Assembly (NCBI GenBank): GCA_024403415.1
Contig: JAKSRY010000003.1
Span: 62,001 to 126,000, forward strand
From: Lachnospiraceae bacterium
GTDB taxonomy: Bacteria; Bacillota; Clostridia; Lachnospirales; Lachnospiraceae
Direction: 5' to 3'
Length of the DNA stretch: 64,000 nt
The notes below the pieces were generated by a model. It was not told where the DNA came from, did no database searches, and saw only the letters and a list, made by a program, of their open reading frames with translations. Positions 16,063 through 26,055 of the stretch are shown here, piece by piece. The position numbers and the translations under genes were made by a program. Numbering within the stretch: the first letter of the stretch is position 1; every line of letters begins with the position of its first letter.

Positions 16063-17433
16063 TTATTGTTTATCTATAATCTGACGAGCTACGAACACTC
16101 CGCTTGCCGATGCATGAGAAAGCGAATGTGTCACTCCGCTTCCATCTCCTATTACATAAAGACCGGGATACTTTGTTTCGAGTTTCTCTGACAATTCAAC
16201 TTCCATGTTATAGAACTTAACTTCTACACCATATAAAAGTGTATCCTCATTGGCAACGCCCGGTGCAATCTTATCAAGAGCATGAAGCATCTCAATAATT
16301 CCATCAAGAATTCTCTTTGGAAGAACAAGACTCAAATCACCCGGTGTAGCCTTAAGTGTGGGAACCAGCGTTCCTTCTGCTATTCTGGAAGGATTACTTC
16401 TTCTTCCTCTTTCAAGGTCTCCAAACCTCTGAACAATTACTCCACCGCCAAGCATATTACTCAGTCTTGCAATACTCTCACCGTATTCATTGCTATCCTT
16501 AAACGGCTCTGAAAAATGCTTTGCAACCAAAAGTGCAAAATTGGTATTATCTGTCTTCTTGGCTTCGTCTTCAAAACTATGTCCATTAACAGTAACAATA
16601 CCATTTGTATTCTCGTTAACAACAATTCCATGTGGATTCATACAGAAGGTTCTTACACGATCTTCAAATTTTTCTGTTCGATATACAATCTTACTCTCGT
16701 ACAATTCGTCAGTAATATCTTCAAATATAACCGAAGGAATTTCTACACGAACTCCAAGATCAACACGATTAGACTTCGTTGGAATATCAAGCTTACGGCA
16801 TACTTCTTCCATCCATTTGCTTCCGCTTCTTCCTACAGAAACAACACAATACTGAGATTCATATGTCTGACCTTTTGAAACTACTTTATATCCGTCTTCA
16901 TTAACTACAATATCTGAAACCGGTGAATCAAAGAAGAAATCGACTTTATCCTTCATTTCTTCAAACAGATTTCCAAGCACTATATAGTTTATATCCGTTC
17001 CTAAATGTCTTACTGAAGCGTCAAGCAAAATAAGCTTATTCTGAACACATTTTTTCTTAAAAGCAGTTCCTGCTGTAGAATACATTTTGGTTCCGCTTCC
17101 ACCATGTGAACAATTAATATCATCAACATAGTTCATAAGCTTAATAGCTTCTTCTTTTCCTATATATTCATATAATGTACCGCCAAAATCATTGGTAATA
17201 TTATACTTTCCATCCGAAAAAGCCCCGGCACCGCCAAAACCGTTCATTATCGCACAAGTCTGACACTTGATACAGGATTTAACCTTATCACCATCGATTG
17301 GACATTTACGGCGGTTAAGCTCATGTCCTGCTTCAAAAACCGCTATCTTTAATTCAGGTTTCTTAATCATCATTTCATATGCTGAAAAGATTCCTCCCGG
17401 ACCTGCTCCTATTATAATCACATCATATTTCAT
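16063..17433 (-). CDS. FAD-dependent dehydrogenase-like protein (COG2509 type)
   Basis: This 456-aa flavoprotein begins with a dinucleotide-binding fold (DVIIIGAGPGGIFSAYEM). It also has a Cys cluster CIKCQTC near residue 53, followed by the glycine-rich NGFGGAGAFSDGKYN. The C-terminus closes the FAD site with YVIGDGSGVTHSLSHASASG. This pattern fits the uncharacterised FAD-dependent dehydrogenase group. The ATG at 17433 is preceded by GGAGGGGAG; an in-frame ATG nine codons upstream overlaps that site and is rejected. The gene is monocistronic. Its substrate is unknown. Confidence 0.85.
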   Translation of the reverse strand: MKYDVIIIGAGPGGIFSAYEMMIKKPELKIAVFEAGHELNRRKCPIDGDKVKSCIKCQTCAIMNGFGGAGAFSDGKYNITNDFGGTLYEYIGKEEAIKLMNYVDDINCSHGGSGTKMYSTAGTAFKKKCVQNKLILLDASVRHLGTDINYIVLGNLFEEMKDKVDFFFDSPVSDIVVNEDGYKVVSKGQTYESQYCVVSVGRSGSKWMEEVCRKLDIPTKSNRVDLGVRVEIPSVIFEDITDELYESKIVYRTEKFEDRVRTFCMNPHGIVVNENTNGIVTVNGHSFEDEAKKTDNTNFALLVAKHFSEPFKDSNEYGESIARLSNMLGGGVIVQRFGDLERGRRSNPSRIAEGTLVPTLKATPGDLSLVLPKRILDGIIEMLHALDKIAPGVANEDTLLYGVEVKFYNMEVELSEKLETKYPGLYVIGDGSGVTHSLSHASASGVFVARQIIDKQ

Positions 17434-17611
17434 AACAATCTCCCCTCCTCCACCGGACAACTGATATCTATGTATTCTAAAATGCTTTAATTGCCAACCT
17501 ACATAACATTGTATCAGACTTCAGCATATATTGCATTAACTTAACAAAGCCTTAAAAACGGCGTAAACTCATAACATAAAAACATTATCATAATATTCAC
17601 TTAAAAAACAC

Positions 17612-17640
17612 TTGCAAAAATCAAGTCCATATATTATTAT
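17612..17640 (+). promoter_or_regulatory. Promoter of tRNA-Glu
   Basis: TTGCAA (17612-17617) and TATTAT (17635-17640) are 17 bp apart, with the tRNA starting 30 bp downstream. Confidence 0.65.
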
Positions 17641-17669
17641 AAACAAGTGCCTTGAGCACGGATATATAT

Positions 17670-17741
17670 GGCGCGTTGGTCAAGCGGTTAAGACGCCGCC
17701 CTCTCACGGCGGAAACAGGGGTTCGATTCCCCTACGCGCTG
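17670..17741 (+). tRNA. tRNA-Glu (anticodon CTC)
   Basis: A complete cloverleaf is present. The acceptor GGCGCGT pairs with ACGCGCT, with one G-U pair. The anticodon arm is CCGCC-CTCTCAC-GGCGG with anticodon CTC, and the T arm contains GGTTCGATTCC. The discriminator is G and CCA is not encoded. It stands alone, with its own promoter and terminator. Confidence 0.95.
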
Positions 17742-17744
17742 CAC

Positions 17745-17776
17745 AGAACTCTGTAGTGATGCAGAGTTCTTTTTTT
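17745..17776 (+). terminator. Terminator of tRNA-Glu
   Basis: AGAACTCTG (17745-17753) pairs with CAGAGTTCT (17762-17770) and is followed by seven or more T. Confidence 0.93.
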
Positions 17777-17863
17777 AATATCTTTTTAATATCTTTTTGC
17801 TAACTATATATAGTATACTAGAAGGCAGGAATTTACAGCTTCAACAATGAAAGGATTACATCT

Positions 17864-18970
17864 ATGTGGGCAGCTATATTCTTAACTGTTATTTCGCTGT
17901 TTGGTCTGTGTATTTTTTATCTCATCACCCGTTTTAGAAAACTATACATAGTCAACAGACTGGCAGGAACCAAAAAGGGCTTCAAGACTCTGTTTGCCTT
18001 CATATTCCTTATCTTAATTGTTGCTCTATCAACTCTGCTACTCAGCTTTGTAAATGCAGTCATTATCATATTGCATATTGCAGTATTCTGGCTGATTGCT
18101 GATTTAATCTTATTTATTTGTCGCAAATTCAAAAAAGATTTAGAGCTTAAGAAACTATGTCTTAGTGGCATTCTTGCATTCAGCATAACAGCCGTATACT
18201 TATCTATTGGTGCATATCTTTGCTACCATGTATTCGAAACAAAATACGATATTACAACAACTAAAAATATAGAACCTATAAGAGTGGGACTTATAGCAGA
18301 TTCGCACACTGGCACTACCTTTAATGGCGTTGGTTTGGGCGAAGAACTCGAAAGACTCCAGGCTGCAAGTCCTGATGTTCTGGTTGTGAGCGGCGATCTT
18401 GTTGATGACTCTACAACCTTCGAAGATATGATTAATACCTGTGCCTCCCTCGGTGATTTCAAATGCAGGTACGGAGTTTATTATGTGTTCGGAAACCATG
18501 ACAGAGGTTATTATGCTGCTGAAAGAAGGGGCTATGATGAGCAGCGACTTGTTGATGAATTGATTAAGAATAATGTCAAAGTTCTCAAGGACGATGTGGT
18601 TTACATAACTGATGATGTTGTGCTTATAGGGCGCGATGATGCCTCTGCTAGACATAGACAAAATATCACAGATTTAGTATCTGACATTCCTTCTGATAAA
18701 TATATGATTGTCATGAATCACCAGCCAAATGACTATAACAACGAAGCTGTTGCAAATGTAGACCTTGTACTTTCAGGTCACACTCACGGTGGTCAGCTTT
18801 TCCCTGCAAATTATGTTGGTGAATGGATTGGTGCTAATGATGCAACCTATGGCTATTCAAAACGAGGTAACACAAATTTTATTGTCACATCCGGAATATC
18901 TGACTGGGAAATCAAGTTCAAAACCGGCTGTGCATCTGAATATGTAATAATTGATATAAATAAAGAATAA
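17864..18970 (+). CDS. Membrane-anchored metallophosphoesterase
   Basis: This 368-aa protein has four membrane segments in residues 1-125 and then a calcineurin-like phosphoesterase domain. The metal-binding motifs appear in order: GLIADSHTG, SGDLVDD, FGNHD, MNHQP and SGHTHGG. It resembles YkuE-type enzymes, whose active site usually faces outside and acts on phospholipid headgroups or similar esters. The PAP2-type phosphatase gene begins 12 bp downstream, so both probably work on membrane lipid phosphates. The precise substrate cannot be read from the sequence. Confidence 0.92.
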   Translation: MWAAIFLTVISLFGLCIFYLITRFRKLYIVNRLAGTKKGFKTLFAFIFLILIVALSTLLLSFVNAVIIILHIAVFWLIADLILFICRKFKKDLELKKLCLSGILAFSITAVYLSIGAYLCYHVFETKYDITTTKNIEPIRVGLIADSHTGTTFNGVGLGEELERLQAASPDVLVVSGDLVDDSTTFEDMINTCASLGDFKCRYGVYYVFGNHDRGYYAAERRGYDEQRLVDELIKNNVKVLKDDVVYITDDVVLIGRDDASARHRQNITDLVSDIPSDKYMIVMNHQPNDYNNEAVANVDLVLSGHTHGGQLFPANYVGEWIGANDATYGYSKRGNTNFIVTSGISDWEIKFKTGCASEYVIIDINKE

Positions 18971-18982
18971 GAGAGTTTTACT

Positions 18983-19888
18983 ATGAGTTATATGCTTACG
19001 TTTCAGGAATTAAGAGAAGGGTCACTTAGTTTTTTAGTTCCTGTTCTTTCCGTTATTTCAGAATTAAATGTATATGTTTTGCCTATAGTCATTGCAATGG
19101 TTTACTGGGCATATCGCAAAGATTGGGGAATCAACATGTTCTTCAGTTTTACGATGTCTAATTTTACTGCCAACGGCATAAAATCTGTTATGAAGGTTCC
19201 GCGCCCGTATTTTCGCCGTCCTGCATTGCATATTGACCCGTTTATCGAGACATCTGCAACAGGTTATTCTTTTCCTAGTGGTCACGCAACTGCCGCTACA
19301 GCCGGATGGGGTCACTTTGCCATGTTACTTCGCAAACGCTGGTTCACCATTGTTGCAATAATATATATACTCCTTAGCAGTTTTGCCAGGGTATTTCTTG
19401 GGGCGCACACTATTCAGGATGTTGTTTGCGGTATTTCACAGACGATTCTTGTCATTCTGCTCGTTGACACAGTTTCAGAGTATCTAACCAGACATCCTGA
19501 CAAATATATGCTCTTTGCCATTCTTTTGGTTATCATATCTACTGCAGTCACGTTCATAATTGCAGGCATGTACCCTGAAATTGCCGCCGATGCTGAAGCT
19601 GACTCCATGATCTCTGACGTATTTTCTTCATATGGTATGATTCTTGGAGTAAATATTGGTTGGATAGCTGACAAAAAATGGATTAAGATGCCCGATGCTT
19701 CCAATAAAAAAGAAAGAATTATAAGATGTGTAATCGGCGGTATTGCTTTTGCAGTATATTACCTGTTTTTATCAAATTTGATTATTTCTTCCATGGATAT
19801 AAGGCTTGGGGCTTTCATAAGGAATTTCACTACTTTGCTTCTAGTGACAATTATACTTCCATGCATTTTCAAAAGGATTCATAAATAA
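18983..19888 (+). CDS. PAP2-family membrane phosphatase
   Basis: This 301-aa protein has about eight membrane segments. The three-part PAP2 signature is present: KVPRPYFRR, SFPSGHATAA and RVFLGAHTIQDV. Such enzymes remove phosphate from phosphatidate, undecaprenyl pyrophosphate or sphingolipid-like substrates. The extended C-terminal half with further membrane helices is typical of a Firmicute subgroup. It is co-transcribed with the upstream metallophosphoesterase. A long hairpin terminator follows. A role in recycling the lipid carrier is plausible but unproven. Confidence 0.92.
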   Translation: MSYMLTFQELREGSLSFLVPVLSVISELNVYVLPIVIAMVYWAYRKDWGINMFFSFTMSNFTANGIKSVMKVPRPYFRRPALHIDPFIETSATGYSFPSGHATAATAGWGHFAMLLRKRWFTIVAIIYILLSSFARVFLGAHTIQDVVCGISQTILVILLVDTVSEYLTRHPDKYMLFAILLVIISTAVTFIIAGMYPEIAADAEADSMISDVFSSYGMILGVNIGWIADKKWIKMPDASNKKERIIRCVIGGIAFAVYYLFLSNLIISSMDIRLGAFIRNFTTLLLVTIILPCIFKRIHK

Positions 19889-19960
19889 TCATTTCACTAA
19901 TATAAATAAATCACATTCATTGACCTAAAATACTATTCAAAAGACACTGATATATAATCT

Positions 19961-20018
19961 AAAAGCTCTGGTTTAATATGTCCATAAATCCTGAACATAT
20001 ATTAAAACCGGAGCTTTT
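19961..20018. terminator. Bidirectional terminator
   Basis: AAAAGCTCTGGTTTAATATG (19961-19980) pairs with the segment ending AAAACCGGAGCTTTT (20018), giving a stem of more than 18 bp with A- and T-runs at both ends. It serves the convergent PAP2 and polC genes. Confidence 0.85.
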
Positions 20019-20031
20019 AATTATTAGCAAA

Positions 20032-20081
20032 TTGAATGTATTTATAATTTCTTAAGTTGAATGTATTTACATTTTCTTAAG
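20032..20081. repeat. Tandem 25-bp direct repeat
   Basis: Two adjacent 25-bp units begin TTGAATGTATTTA and end TTTCTTAAG or TTTTCTTAAG (20032-20056 and 20057-20081). They differ at only two positions and end 3 bp before the polC stop codon. Confidence 0.85.
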
Positions 20082-20084
20082 TTA

Positions 20085-23000
20085 CTAGCTTAAGATATCA
20101 AATAGACTAATTTGATTTGATTCAGGAATATCATTTAATATTCCAAGTCTAGCCATATTATCTACTATAGTTTTTGATACCTTAGTACGTTCTCTAAAAT
20201 CATCCCTCGAAGTAAATTCGCCAAGCTTTGCAGCTTCAACAATGGCATCTGCTGCTGTTTCTGCAACACCATCAATTGCTGTAAATGCCGGCATTATTTT
20301 ACCATCAATAATCTTAAATCTTCTTGAGTCAGCCCTATATACATCTATTGGCATAAACTCTATGCCTCTTGCATACATTTCCTGAACAAGTTTAAGATCT
20401 TTCATCAAATCCTTATCTGTTGCTGTCTGATTTTCCTTCTTTTTAAGCTCATCCATGCATAATTTAACCTTTGATGCACCAAAGCACATCTTTTCATAAG
20501 AGAATGCTTTTGATCGAATTGAAAAGAATGATGCATAGTAAGCCTGTGGATAATGAATTTTATAATAACCAACTCTCCATCCCATCATAACGTATGCTGC
20601 TGCATGGGCCTTAGGGAACATATATTTAATCTTTTCACAGGACCAGATATACCAGTCAGGTACATCATGAGCAATCATATCCTGCTTCCAGCCTTCCCAA
20701 TCCTTACACTTACCTGATGCAACCTTTCCTTTTCGAACATTCTCCATGATTGAAAAGGATTCTGCAGGGTCAAGTCCTTTACTAATTAGGTATACCATGA
20801 TATCGTCACGACAGCAGATACAATGGGCAAGATCCGCATCGCCACGCTTAATAATTTCTTCAGCATTTCCCTGCCATACATCTGTACCATGACCAAGTCC
20901 TGAAATACGAATAAGATCAGAGAGCGTCTGAGGCTTGGTTGTAAGAAGCATTTCTATAACGAAAGGAGTTCCGAATTCCGGAAGCCCCATCGAACCTGTC
21001 ATACATCCATCTATATCTGAGGGTTTAATTCCCAATGCATCTGTGTTCTGGAATAATGACATAACCCCCTTATCATCAAGAGGTATTGTTGTCGGATCAA
21101 GTCCTGTAAGATCCTGAAGCATTCTAACCATTGTCGGATCATCGTGTCCGAGAATATCAAGCTTCAACAGGTTATGGTCTATTGAATGATAATCAAAATG
21201 AGTCGTTATAATCGTATCGTCTGTCGGTGGATGCTGAACAGGTGTAAACGAGTTAATGTCTTCTCCATTTGGTAATACAACAATTCCTCCCGGATGCTGT
21301 CCTGTACCTCTTCTGATACCTACACAACCTTGGGCAATACGATTTATTTCTCCTTCTCTTTTAACTGTTTCATGATCCTTCAGATAATTTTTAACATATC
21401 CAAAAGCCGTTTTATCTGCAAGACCTGTGATAGTTCCTGCTCTGAAGGTCTGACCGGCTCCAAAGATAACTTCTGTATACTTATGAGCTTTTGACTGATA
21501 CTCAGACGAAAAGTTCAGGTCGATATCAGGTTCCTTATCTCCCTTAAATCCAAGGAATGTTTCAAACGGAATATCAAAACCATCCTTAATCATCAATTCC
21601 CCACATACAGGGCAATATGCATCTGGAAGGTCACAGCCGGCGTTTCCGACATTTTCTTTAATAACATCGGAATCAAAATCTACGTAATGGCATTTAGGAC
21701 ATCTGTAATGAGCGGACAACGAATTAACTTCTGTAATACCTGCCATAAATGCTACAAGCGATGATCCTACAGATCCTCTTGAGCCAACCAGATAACCATC
21801 TTCTACTGATTTCCAAACCAGTTTCTGTGCAATGATATACATAACCGCATAACCGTTACCGATTATGGATTTCAATTCTTTTTCGAGTCTGTCTTCAACT
21901 ATTTGCGGAAGATTTTCACCATATAATTCATGTGCCTTGTCATAACAGATTTTCCTTAATGTTTCATCGGAATTCGGAATGACAGGAGGACATTTATCCG
22001 GTCGCACAGGACTTATAACATCTATCATATCCGCTATCTTAACGGTATTGGTAATAACAACCTCTTCGGCCTTCTTTGCCCCAAGATACATAAATTCTTC
22101 AAGCATTTCCTCTGTAGTTCTAAGGAACAATGGTGCCTGTTCATCTGCATCCTTAAAGCCTTTTCCTGCCATAATTATTCTTCTGTATACTTCATCTTCA
22201 GGGTTAAGGAAATGAACGTCGCAGGTACCAACAACAGGTTTTCCGAATTCTTCTCCGAGCTTCACTATCTGTTTGTTAACTTCCTGAATATCTTCGATAC
22301 AGGTTATATTTTCCCTGTTCTCATCTGCAATCATGAATTTATTGTTTCCAACAGGCTGAATCTCAAGATAATCGTAAAAATCAACTATCTGAGTTATCCT
22401 GTCTGCAGGCGCTTCATCAAGAAGAGCCTTATACAGTTCTCCCTGTTCACAGGCACTACCAATAATAAGCCCTTCTCTAAACTCAGCAAGTTTGCTCTTA
22501 GGAATTCTTGGTCTTGAAGAATAATAATCAAGAAATGAAGATGATACCAGCCTGTAAAGATTTTCTCTTCCGGTATTATTCTTAGCAAGGATAATAACAT
22601 GATAATATGGCTGATGCTTAATAATATCAGGGTTAGTCTCACACATATCATTAATTTCCTGAAGTTTCGTGACACCCATATCAGTTAATCTCTTAAGCAT
22701 CTTAAGATATATCAGTGCTGTAGCTTCTGCATCATCGACTGCTCTATGATGATTATCAAGGACAACTCCCATCTTTTTGCAAAGTACATCCAAAGTATGT
22801 TTCTTAGCTTCCGGGAACAAGACTCTTGAGATTCCGACTGTATCTACCGCCGTATAATCATACTCATATCCAAGTCTCTTACAGTTTTCTCTGATAAAGG
22901 ACGTATCAAACTTTGCATTATGTGCAACAAGGACACAGTCCTTACAAAAATCCAAAAACTTAGGTAAAACATTTTCTATCGTTTCTGCATCTTTTACCAT

Positions 23001-24731
23001 TTCATCAGTAATTGACGTAAGTTTAACAATTTTAAATGGAATCGGAACCTGCGGATTAACAAATGTTGAAAATCTGTCTACAATCTCGCCATTTAATATC
23101 TTTACGGCTCCAATTTCGATAATTCTGTTCTTTTCAGACGAGAATCCTGTAGTTTCCAAATCAAAAACTACAAAAGGAACAGAAAAATCATAATTCTTAT
23201 CATTTTCAATAGTCTTTTGATAATCATCTACAAGATAGCCCTCACAGCCGTAAATAATCTTAAAGAAGTTCTGTCTGTCGAAAGTTTTTCCTTCGGCTTC
23301 AAGCTTCTTCTTTTCTGCTCCTGCAAGGTCCTGCCAGGTATGGAACGCTTCCGTAAATGCATGTACTACACCATGGTCTGTAATTGCAATAGCCGGGTGT
23401 CCCCAATTGTAAGCAGTCTTAACAAGTGCAGATGCATCCGAAATACCATCCATATCGGACATCTTTGTATGACAATGCAATTCAACCCTTTTAAGAGTGC
23501 TGTTATCTTTTCTCTTTATTCTGGTATCTGCCGCCTTCTTAATACCCCAGATTCTGTCTATGGCAAGTTCATCATCATATTTATCATATTTAACGGAACC
23601 CTTAAGTTTAATGAAGCTTCCAACCTTGAACTTTTCTTCGATTTCAGCTACTTCTTCATTCTGAAGGAACAGCTTAAACCTAAGCGAATCGGTAAAATCA
23701 GACACATCGTACATAAGCATTGTTCTTTTACCGTCACGCAGTTCTCTTGGATCGCTATGTCCCACAATCTGTCCGCTTATAAACACGTCACCTTTAGTTT
23801 CACTAAGAATATTCTCAATTATAACCGGTTCCTCATCTTCAAAATCTCTTCCGTAAAGAACATCAGGATTATCCGAAACATATTTTTCCCTGGGTTTTCT
23901 TGTAAAATCATTTTCTGATTTATTCTTAAAGTTCTTCTCCAGGGTAAGTTTCTTTCCCTCTGATGCTTCATTACCCTTTTTAGATTTATCTTCACCTGAC
24001 TTAGCCTTCTTTGCATCAGCTGCATTTTCACTGCCGCCAGTCTTCTCACCTTCACTCACCTTTTGTGTCTGCAAGCCTTCACCGGAATTAGTCTCATTAT
24101 CAGCTCCGATTTCTTCTGCAGAAGTTACAGCATTATCATTACCTTCTGAATTGTCTGCATCCTGATTATTCTTATTGATGCTCTCAACACGAACAAAACT
24201 GATATCTGCCGATCTGTCCTTTTTAGGCATTGGAATAATATCAACAATAACCTCCGTCGGCACACCAAATCTCTCGAGAAAAACCTTCTCGATAATATGC
24301 TTCATTTCGTCTTTCTTTAATGAATAATATCCATTATCCATAACACTCATCCTGAGTGTTGAAGAATCGTCAAAGCTAAATTCTGCATTGTCGAACATCA
24401 TTTTTTCGACAACACTATATTTCTCAAGTTCAAGTGAAAGACTATCTTTATATTCATCAAAAAGAATCTCTGCCGTATAAGAATCCGAGAGGTTATAAGA
24501 TTCCACAACTTTAACTTTTCCGGCATTTTTAACAAATAATGATTTTCTGATCAGCTTTTCAACCCGATAAATCGAAGCCTTGGGAATAACATGGTCAGAA
24601 ACAATGAACACACGAATAGAGTCCCGGCTTTTCGTAGCCAGAACCTGTGTAACAAGAACATCCTCAAACAGTTCCTGATTTCTTTTATCCAAATTTAATG
24701 TCTTAAAAACGTCTGTAAATTTCTTTTCCAT
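20085..24731 (-). CDS. polC: DNA polymerase III alpha subunit, PolC type
   Basis: This 1548-aa replicative polymerase has the Firmicute PolC order. A PolC-specific N-terminal domain comes first, then an acidic, low-complexity linker (about residues 195-275), then the OB domain. The PHP domain is VELHCHTKMSDMDG, interrupted by a DEDD proofreading exonuclease (FVVFDLETTGF, HNAKFDTSF). The polymerase palm and fingers follow, including GSRGSVGSSLVAFM and DIDLNFSSEYQ, with a zinc-binding cluster (CPKCHYVDFD..CPVCGE). It uses the proofreading exonuclease in cis. The ispG stop lies 12 bp upstream, so the two are co-transcribed. Confidence 0.98.
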   Translation of the reverse strand: MEKKFTDVFKTLNLDKRNQELFEDVLVTQVLATKSRDSIRVFIVSDHVIPKASIYRVEKLIRKSLFVKNAGKVKVVESYNLSDSYTAEILFDEYKDSLSLELEKYSVVEKMMFDNAEFSFDDSSTLRMSVMDNGYYSLKKDEMKHIIEKVFLERFGVPTEVIVDIIPMPKKDRSADISFVRVESINKNNQDADNSEGNDNAVTSAEEIGADNETNSGEGLQTQKVSEGEKTGGSENAADAKKAKSGEDKSKKGNEASEGKKLTLEKNFKNKSENDFTRKPREKYVSDNPDVLYGRDFEDEEPVIIENILSETKGDVFISGQIVGHSDPRELRDGKRTMLMYDVSDFTDSLRFKLFLQNEEVAEIEEKFKVGSFIKLKGSVKYDKYDDELAIDRIWGIKKAADTRIKRKDNSTLKRVELHCHTKMSDMDGISDASALVKTAYNWGHPAIAITDHGVVHAFTEAFHTWQDLAGAEKKKLEAEGKTFDRQNFFKIIYGCEGYLVDDYQKTIENDKNYDFSVPFVVFDLETTGFSSEKNRIIEIGAVKILNGEIVDRFSTFVNPQVPIPFKIVKLTSITDEMVKDAETIENVLPKFLDFCKDCVLVAHNAKFDTSFIRENCKRLGYEYDYTAVDTVGISRVLFPEAKKHTLDVLCKKMGVVLDNHHRAVDDAEATALIYLKMLKRLTDMGVTKLQEINDMCETNPDIIKHQPYYHVIILAKNNTGRENLYRLVSSSFLDYYSSRPRIPKSKLAEFREGLIIGSACEQGELYKALLDEAPADRITQIVDFYDYLEIQPVGNNKFMIADENRENITCIEDIQEVNKQIVKLGEEFGKPVVGTCDVHFLNPEDEVYRRIIMAGKGFKDADEQAPLFLRTTEEMLEEFMYLGAKKAEEVVITNTVKIADMIDVISPVRPDKCPPVIPNSDETLRKICYDKAHELYGENLPQIVEDRLEKELKSIIGNGYAVMYIIAQKLVWKSVEDGYLVGSRGSVGSSLVAFMAGITEVNSLSAHYRCPKCHYVDFDSDVIKENVGNAGCDLPDAYCPVCGELMIKDGFDIPFETFLGFKGDKEPDIDLNFSSEYQSKAHKYTEVIFGAGQTFRAGTITGLADKTAFGYVKNYLKDHETVKREGEINRIAQGCVGIRRGTGQHPGGIVVLPNGEDINSFTPVQHPPTDDTIITTHFDYHSIDHNLLKLDILGHDDPTMVRMLQDLTGLDPTTIPLDDKGVMSLFQNTDALGIKPSDIDGCMTGSMGLPEFGTPFVIEMLLTTKPQTLSDLIRISGLGHGTDVWQGNAEEIIKRGDADLAHCICCRDDIMVYLISKGLDPAESFSIMENVRKGKVASGKCKDWEGWKQDMIAHDVPDWYIWSCEKIKYMFPKAHAAAYVMMGWRVGYYKIHYPQAYYASFFSIRSKAFSYEKMCFGASKVKLCMDELKKKENQTATDKDLMKDLKLVQEMYARGIEFMPIDVYRADSRRFKIIDGKIMPAFTAIDGVAETAADAIVEAAKLGEFTSRDDFRERTKVSKTIVDNMARLGILNDIPESNQISLFDILS

Positions 24732-24743
24732 TGATTTAATCTG

Positions 24744-25799
24744 TTATTTTCCCCAGTTATCCAATTCATATTTCAATGTATTGATAAACTCGCTCTCAGG
24801 TATTTTGCGAACTATTTCACCCTTCCGGATCAGAAGACCTTCTCCAATCCCTCCGGCGATTCCTATATCTGCTTCCTTGGCTTCGCCCGGACCATTAACA
24901 GCACACCCCATTACCGCAACTTTAATATCAAGGTCATAACCGGAAGTAAGTGTCTCAACCTCATTGGCCAGCGAAATCAGATCTATTTTGGTTCTTCCGC
25001 AGGTCGGACATGATACAACCTCTATTCCGCCTTTACGCAATCCCAGAGTCTTTAATATAATCTTTGCAGATTTTATTTCTTCTACAGGATCGGCCGATAA
25101 AGATACACGAATTGTATCTCCAATTCCCTGGTTAAGTATTATTCCAAGACCTACAGAGGATTTAATATTACCTCTAAGCACAGTTCCGGATTCTGTAATT
25201 CCCACATGCAATGGATAATTGGTTTTCTTTGCGATAAGTTCATGCGCTTTAACACACATCATTACATCTGACGTCTTAATAGAAATGACAATATTGTCAT
25301 AGTTTACAGCTTCTATCATCCCAACCTTATCAAGTGCACTTTCAACTATTCCTTCAGCTGTAACACCGTTATATTTTTCTACCAGTTCCTTTTCAAGAGA
25401 CCCCGAGTTGACGCCTACCCTAATAGGTATATTCCTCTCCTTGGCCACTTTTACTACTTCTTCAAGCTTTTCTCTGCCACCAATATTACCGGGGTTAATC
25501 CTTATCTTATCTGCTCCGTTTTCCATAGCAAGAATTGCCATTTTGTAATCAAAATGAATATCTGCAACAAGCGGAATATGAATTTGTTTCTTAATCTCGG
25601 ATAATGCCTTAGCTGATGCTTCATTTGGTACAGTACATCTTATTATTTCGCATCCTGCTTCTTCTAGTTTAAGAATCTGACTTACTGTTTTCTCAACATC
25701 CTCTGTCGGTGTATTAGTCATGGACTGTATGAGTATCGGATTTCCTCCTCCAATCACACGATTACCTATTTTTACTATTTTAGTATTATCTCTATGCAT
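24744..25799 (-). CDS. ispG: 4-hydroxy-3-methylbut-2-en-1-yl diphosphate synthase
   Basis: This 351-aa enzyme converts MEcPP to HMBPP in the DXP isoprenoid pathway, which also has dxr nearby. It opens with the TIM-barrel start [19 protein letters not shown]. The C-terminal 4Fe-4S ligands are seen in CPTCGRT and CAVNGPGEA. The ATG at 25799 has AGAGGAAA upstream; an in-frame ATG 39 codons earlier crosses a leader hairpin and is rejected. It is co-transcribed with polC. Upstream is a short leader ORF with a near-perfect ribosome binding site and a stem-loop, hinting at attenuation. Confidence 0.96.
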   Translation of the reverse strand: MHRDNTKIVKIGNRVIGGGNPILIQSMTNTPTEDVEKTVSQILKLEEAGCEIIRCTVPNEASAKALSEIKKQIHIPLVADIHFDYKMAILAMENGADKIRINPGNIGGREKLEEVVKVAKERNIPIRVGVNSGSLEKELVEKYNGVTAEGIVESALDKVGMIEAVNYDNIVISIKTSDVMMCVKAHELIAKKTNYPLHVGITESGTVLRGNIKSSVGLGIILNQGIGDTIRVSLSADPVEEIKSAKIILKTLGLRKGGIEVVSCPTCGRTKIDLISLANEVETLTSGYDLDIKVAVMGCAVNGPGEAKEADIGIAGGIGEGLLIRKGEIVRKIPESEFINTLKYELDNWGK

Positions 25800-25866
25800 A
25801 TATTTTCCTCTGTTACAATTAATAATTGTTATATTTGTATGAAACAATAACTTCTTCCAGTCAAAT

Positions 25867-25890
25867 ATTCCCCGACTTATGCCGGGGAAT
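25867..25890 (-). terminator. GC-rich stem-loop in the ispG leader
   Basis: ATTCCCCG pairs with CGGGGAAT around an 8-nt loop, about 70 bp upstream of the ispG start. Read leftward it is followed by ATTTGAC, a weak T-tract, so it may be an attenuator or processing site rather than a full terminator. Confidence 0.5.
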
Positions 25891-25938
25891 AAAATATATA
25901 GTATGCGCAGAGCCAATTATGGGATGCGCTAATCGAGG

Positions 25939-25977
25939 TTAGATGTCCTTAATAAGGACCTTTGAGGTATTTTTCAT
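25939..25977 (-). CDS. Possible 12-aa leader peptide upstream of ispG
   Basis: A 12-codon ORF encoding MKNTSKVLIKDI is preceded by AAAGGAGGTAGCAAAT, one of the strongest ribosome binding sites in the window. It ends at TAA about 140 bp before ispG, ahead of the GC-rich stem-loop. The coding stretch includes the palindrome TCCTTATTAAGGA. It may be a leader peptide controlling ispG-polC, or a remnant of a gene. Translation is unproven. Confidence 0.4.
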   Translation of the reverse strand: MKNTSKVLIKDI

Positions 25978-26055
25978 ATTTGCTACCTCCTTTCCTCGCC
26001 TTCTATTTTATCAAATATAACAAAAACACGAAATAACTTTTCTAAAAATGTTTGC

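Noticed and set aside
20032..20081. CRISPR-like repeat
   Set aside because: Only two directly adjacent units without a spacer and without cas genes nearby.
23217..23918. 233-codon open frame on + strand inside polC
   Set aside because: It lies antisense to conserved PolC exonuclease and OB regions, has no ribosome binding site and reads like a shadow frame.
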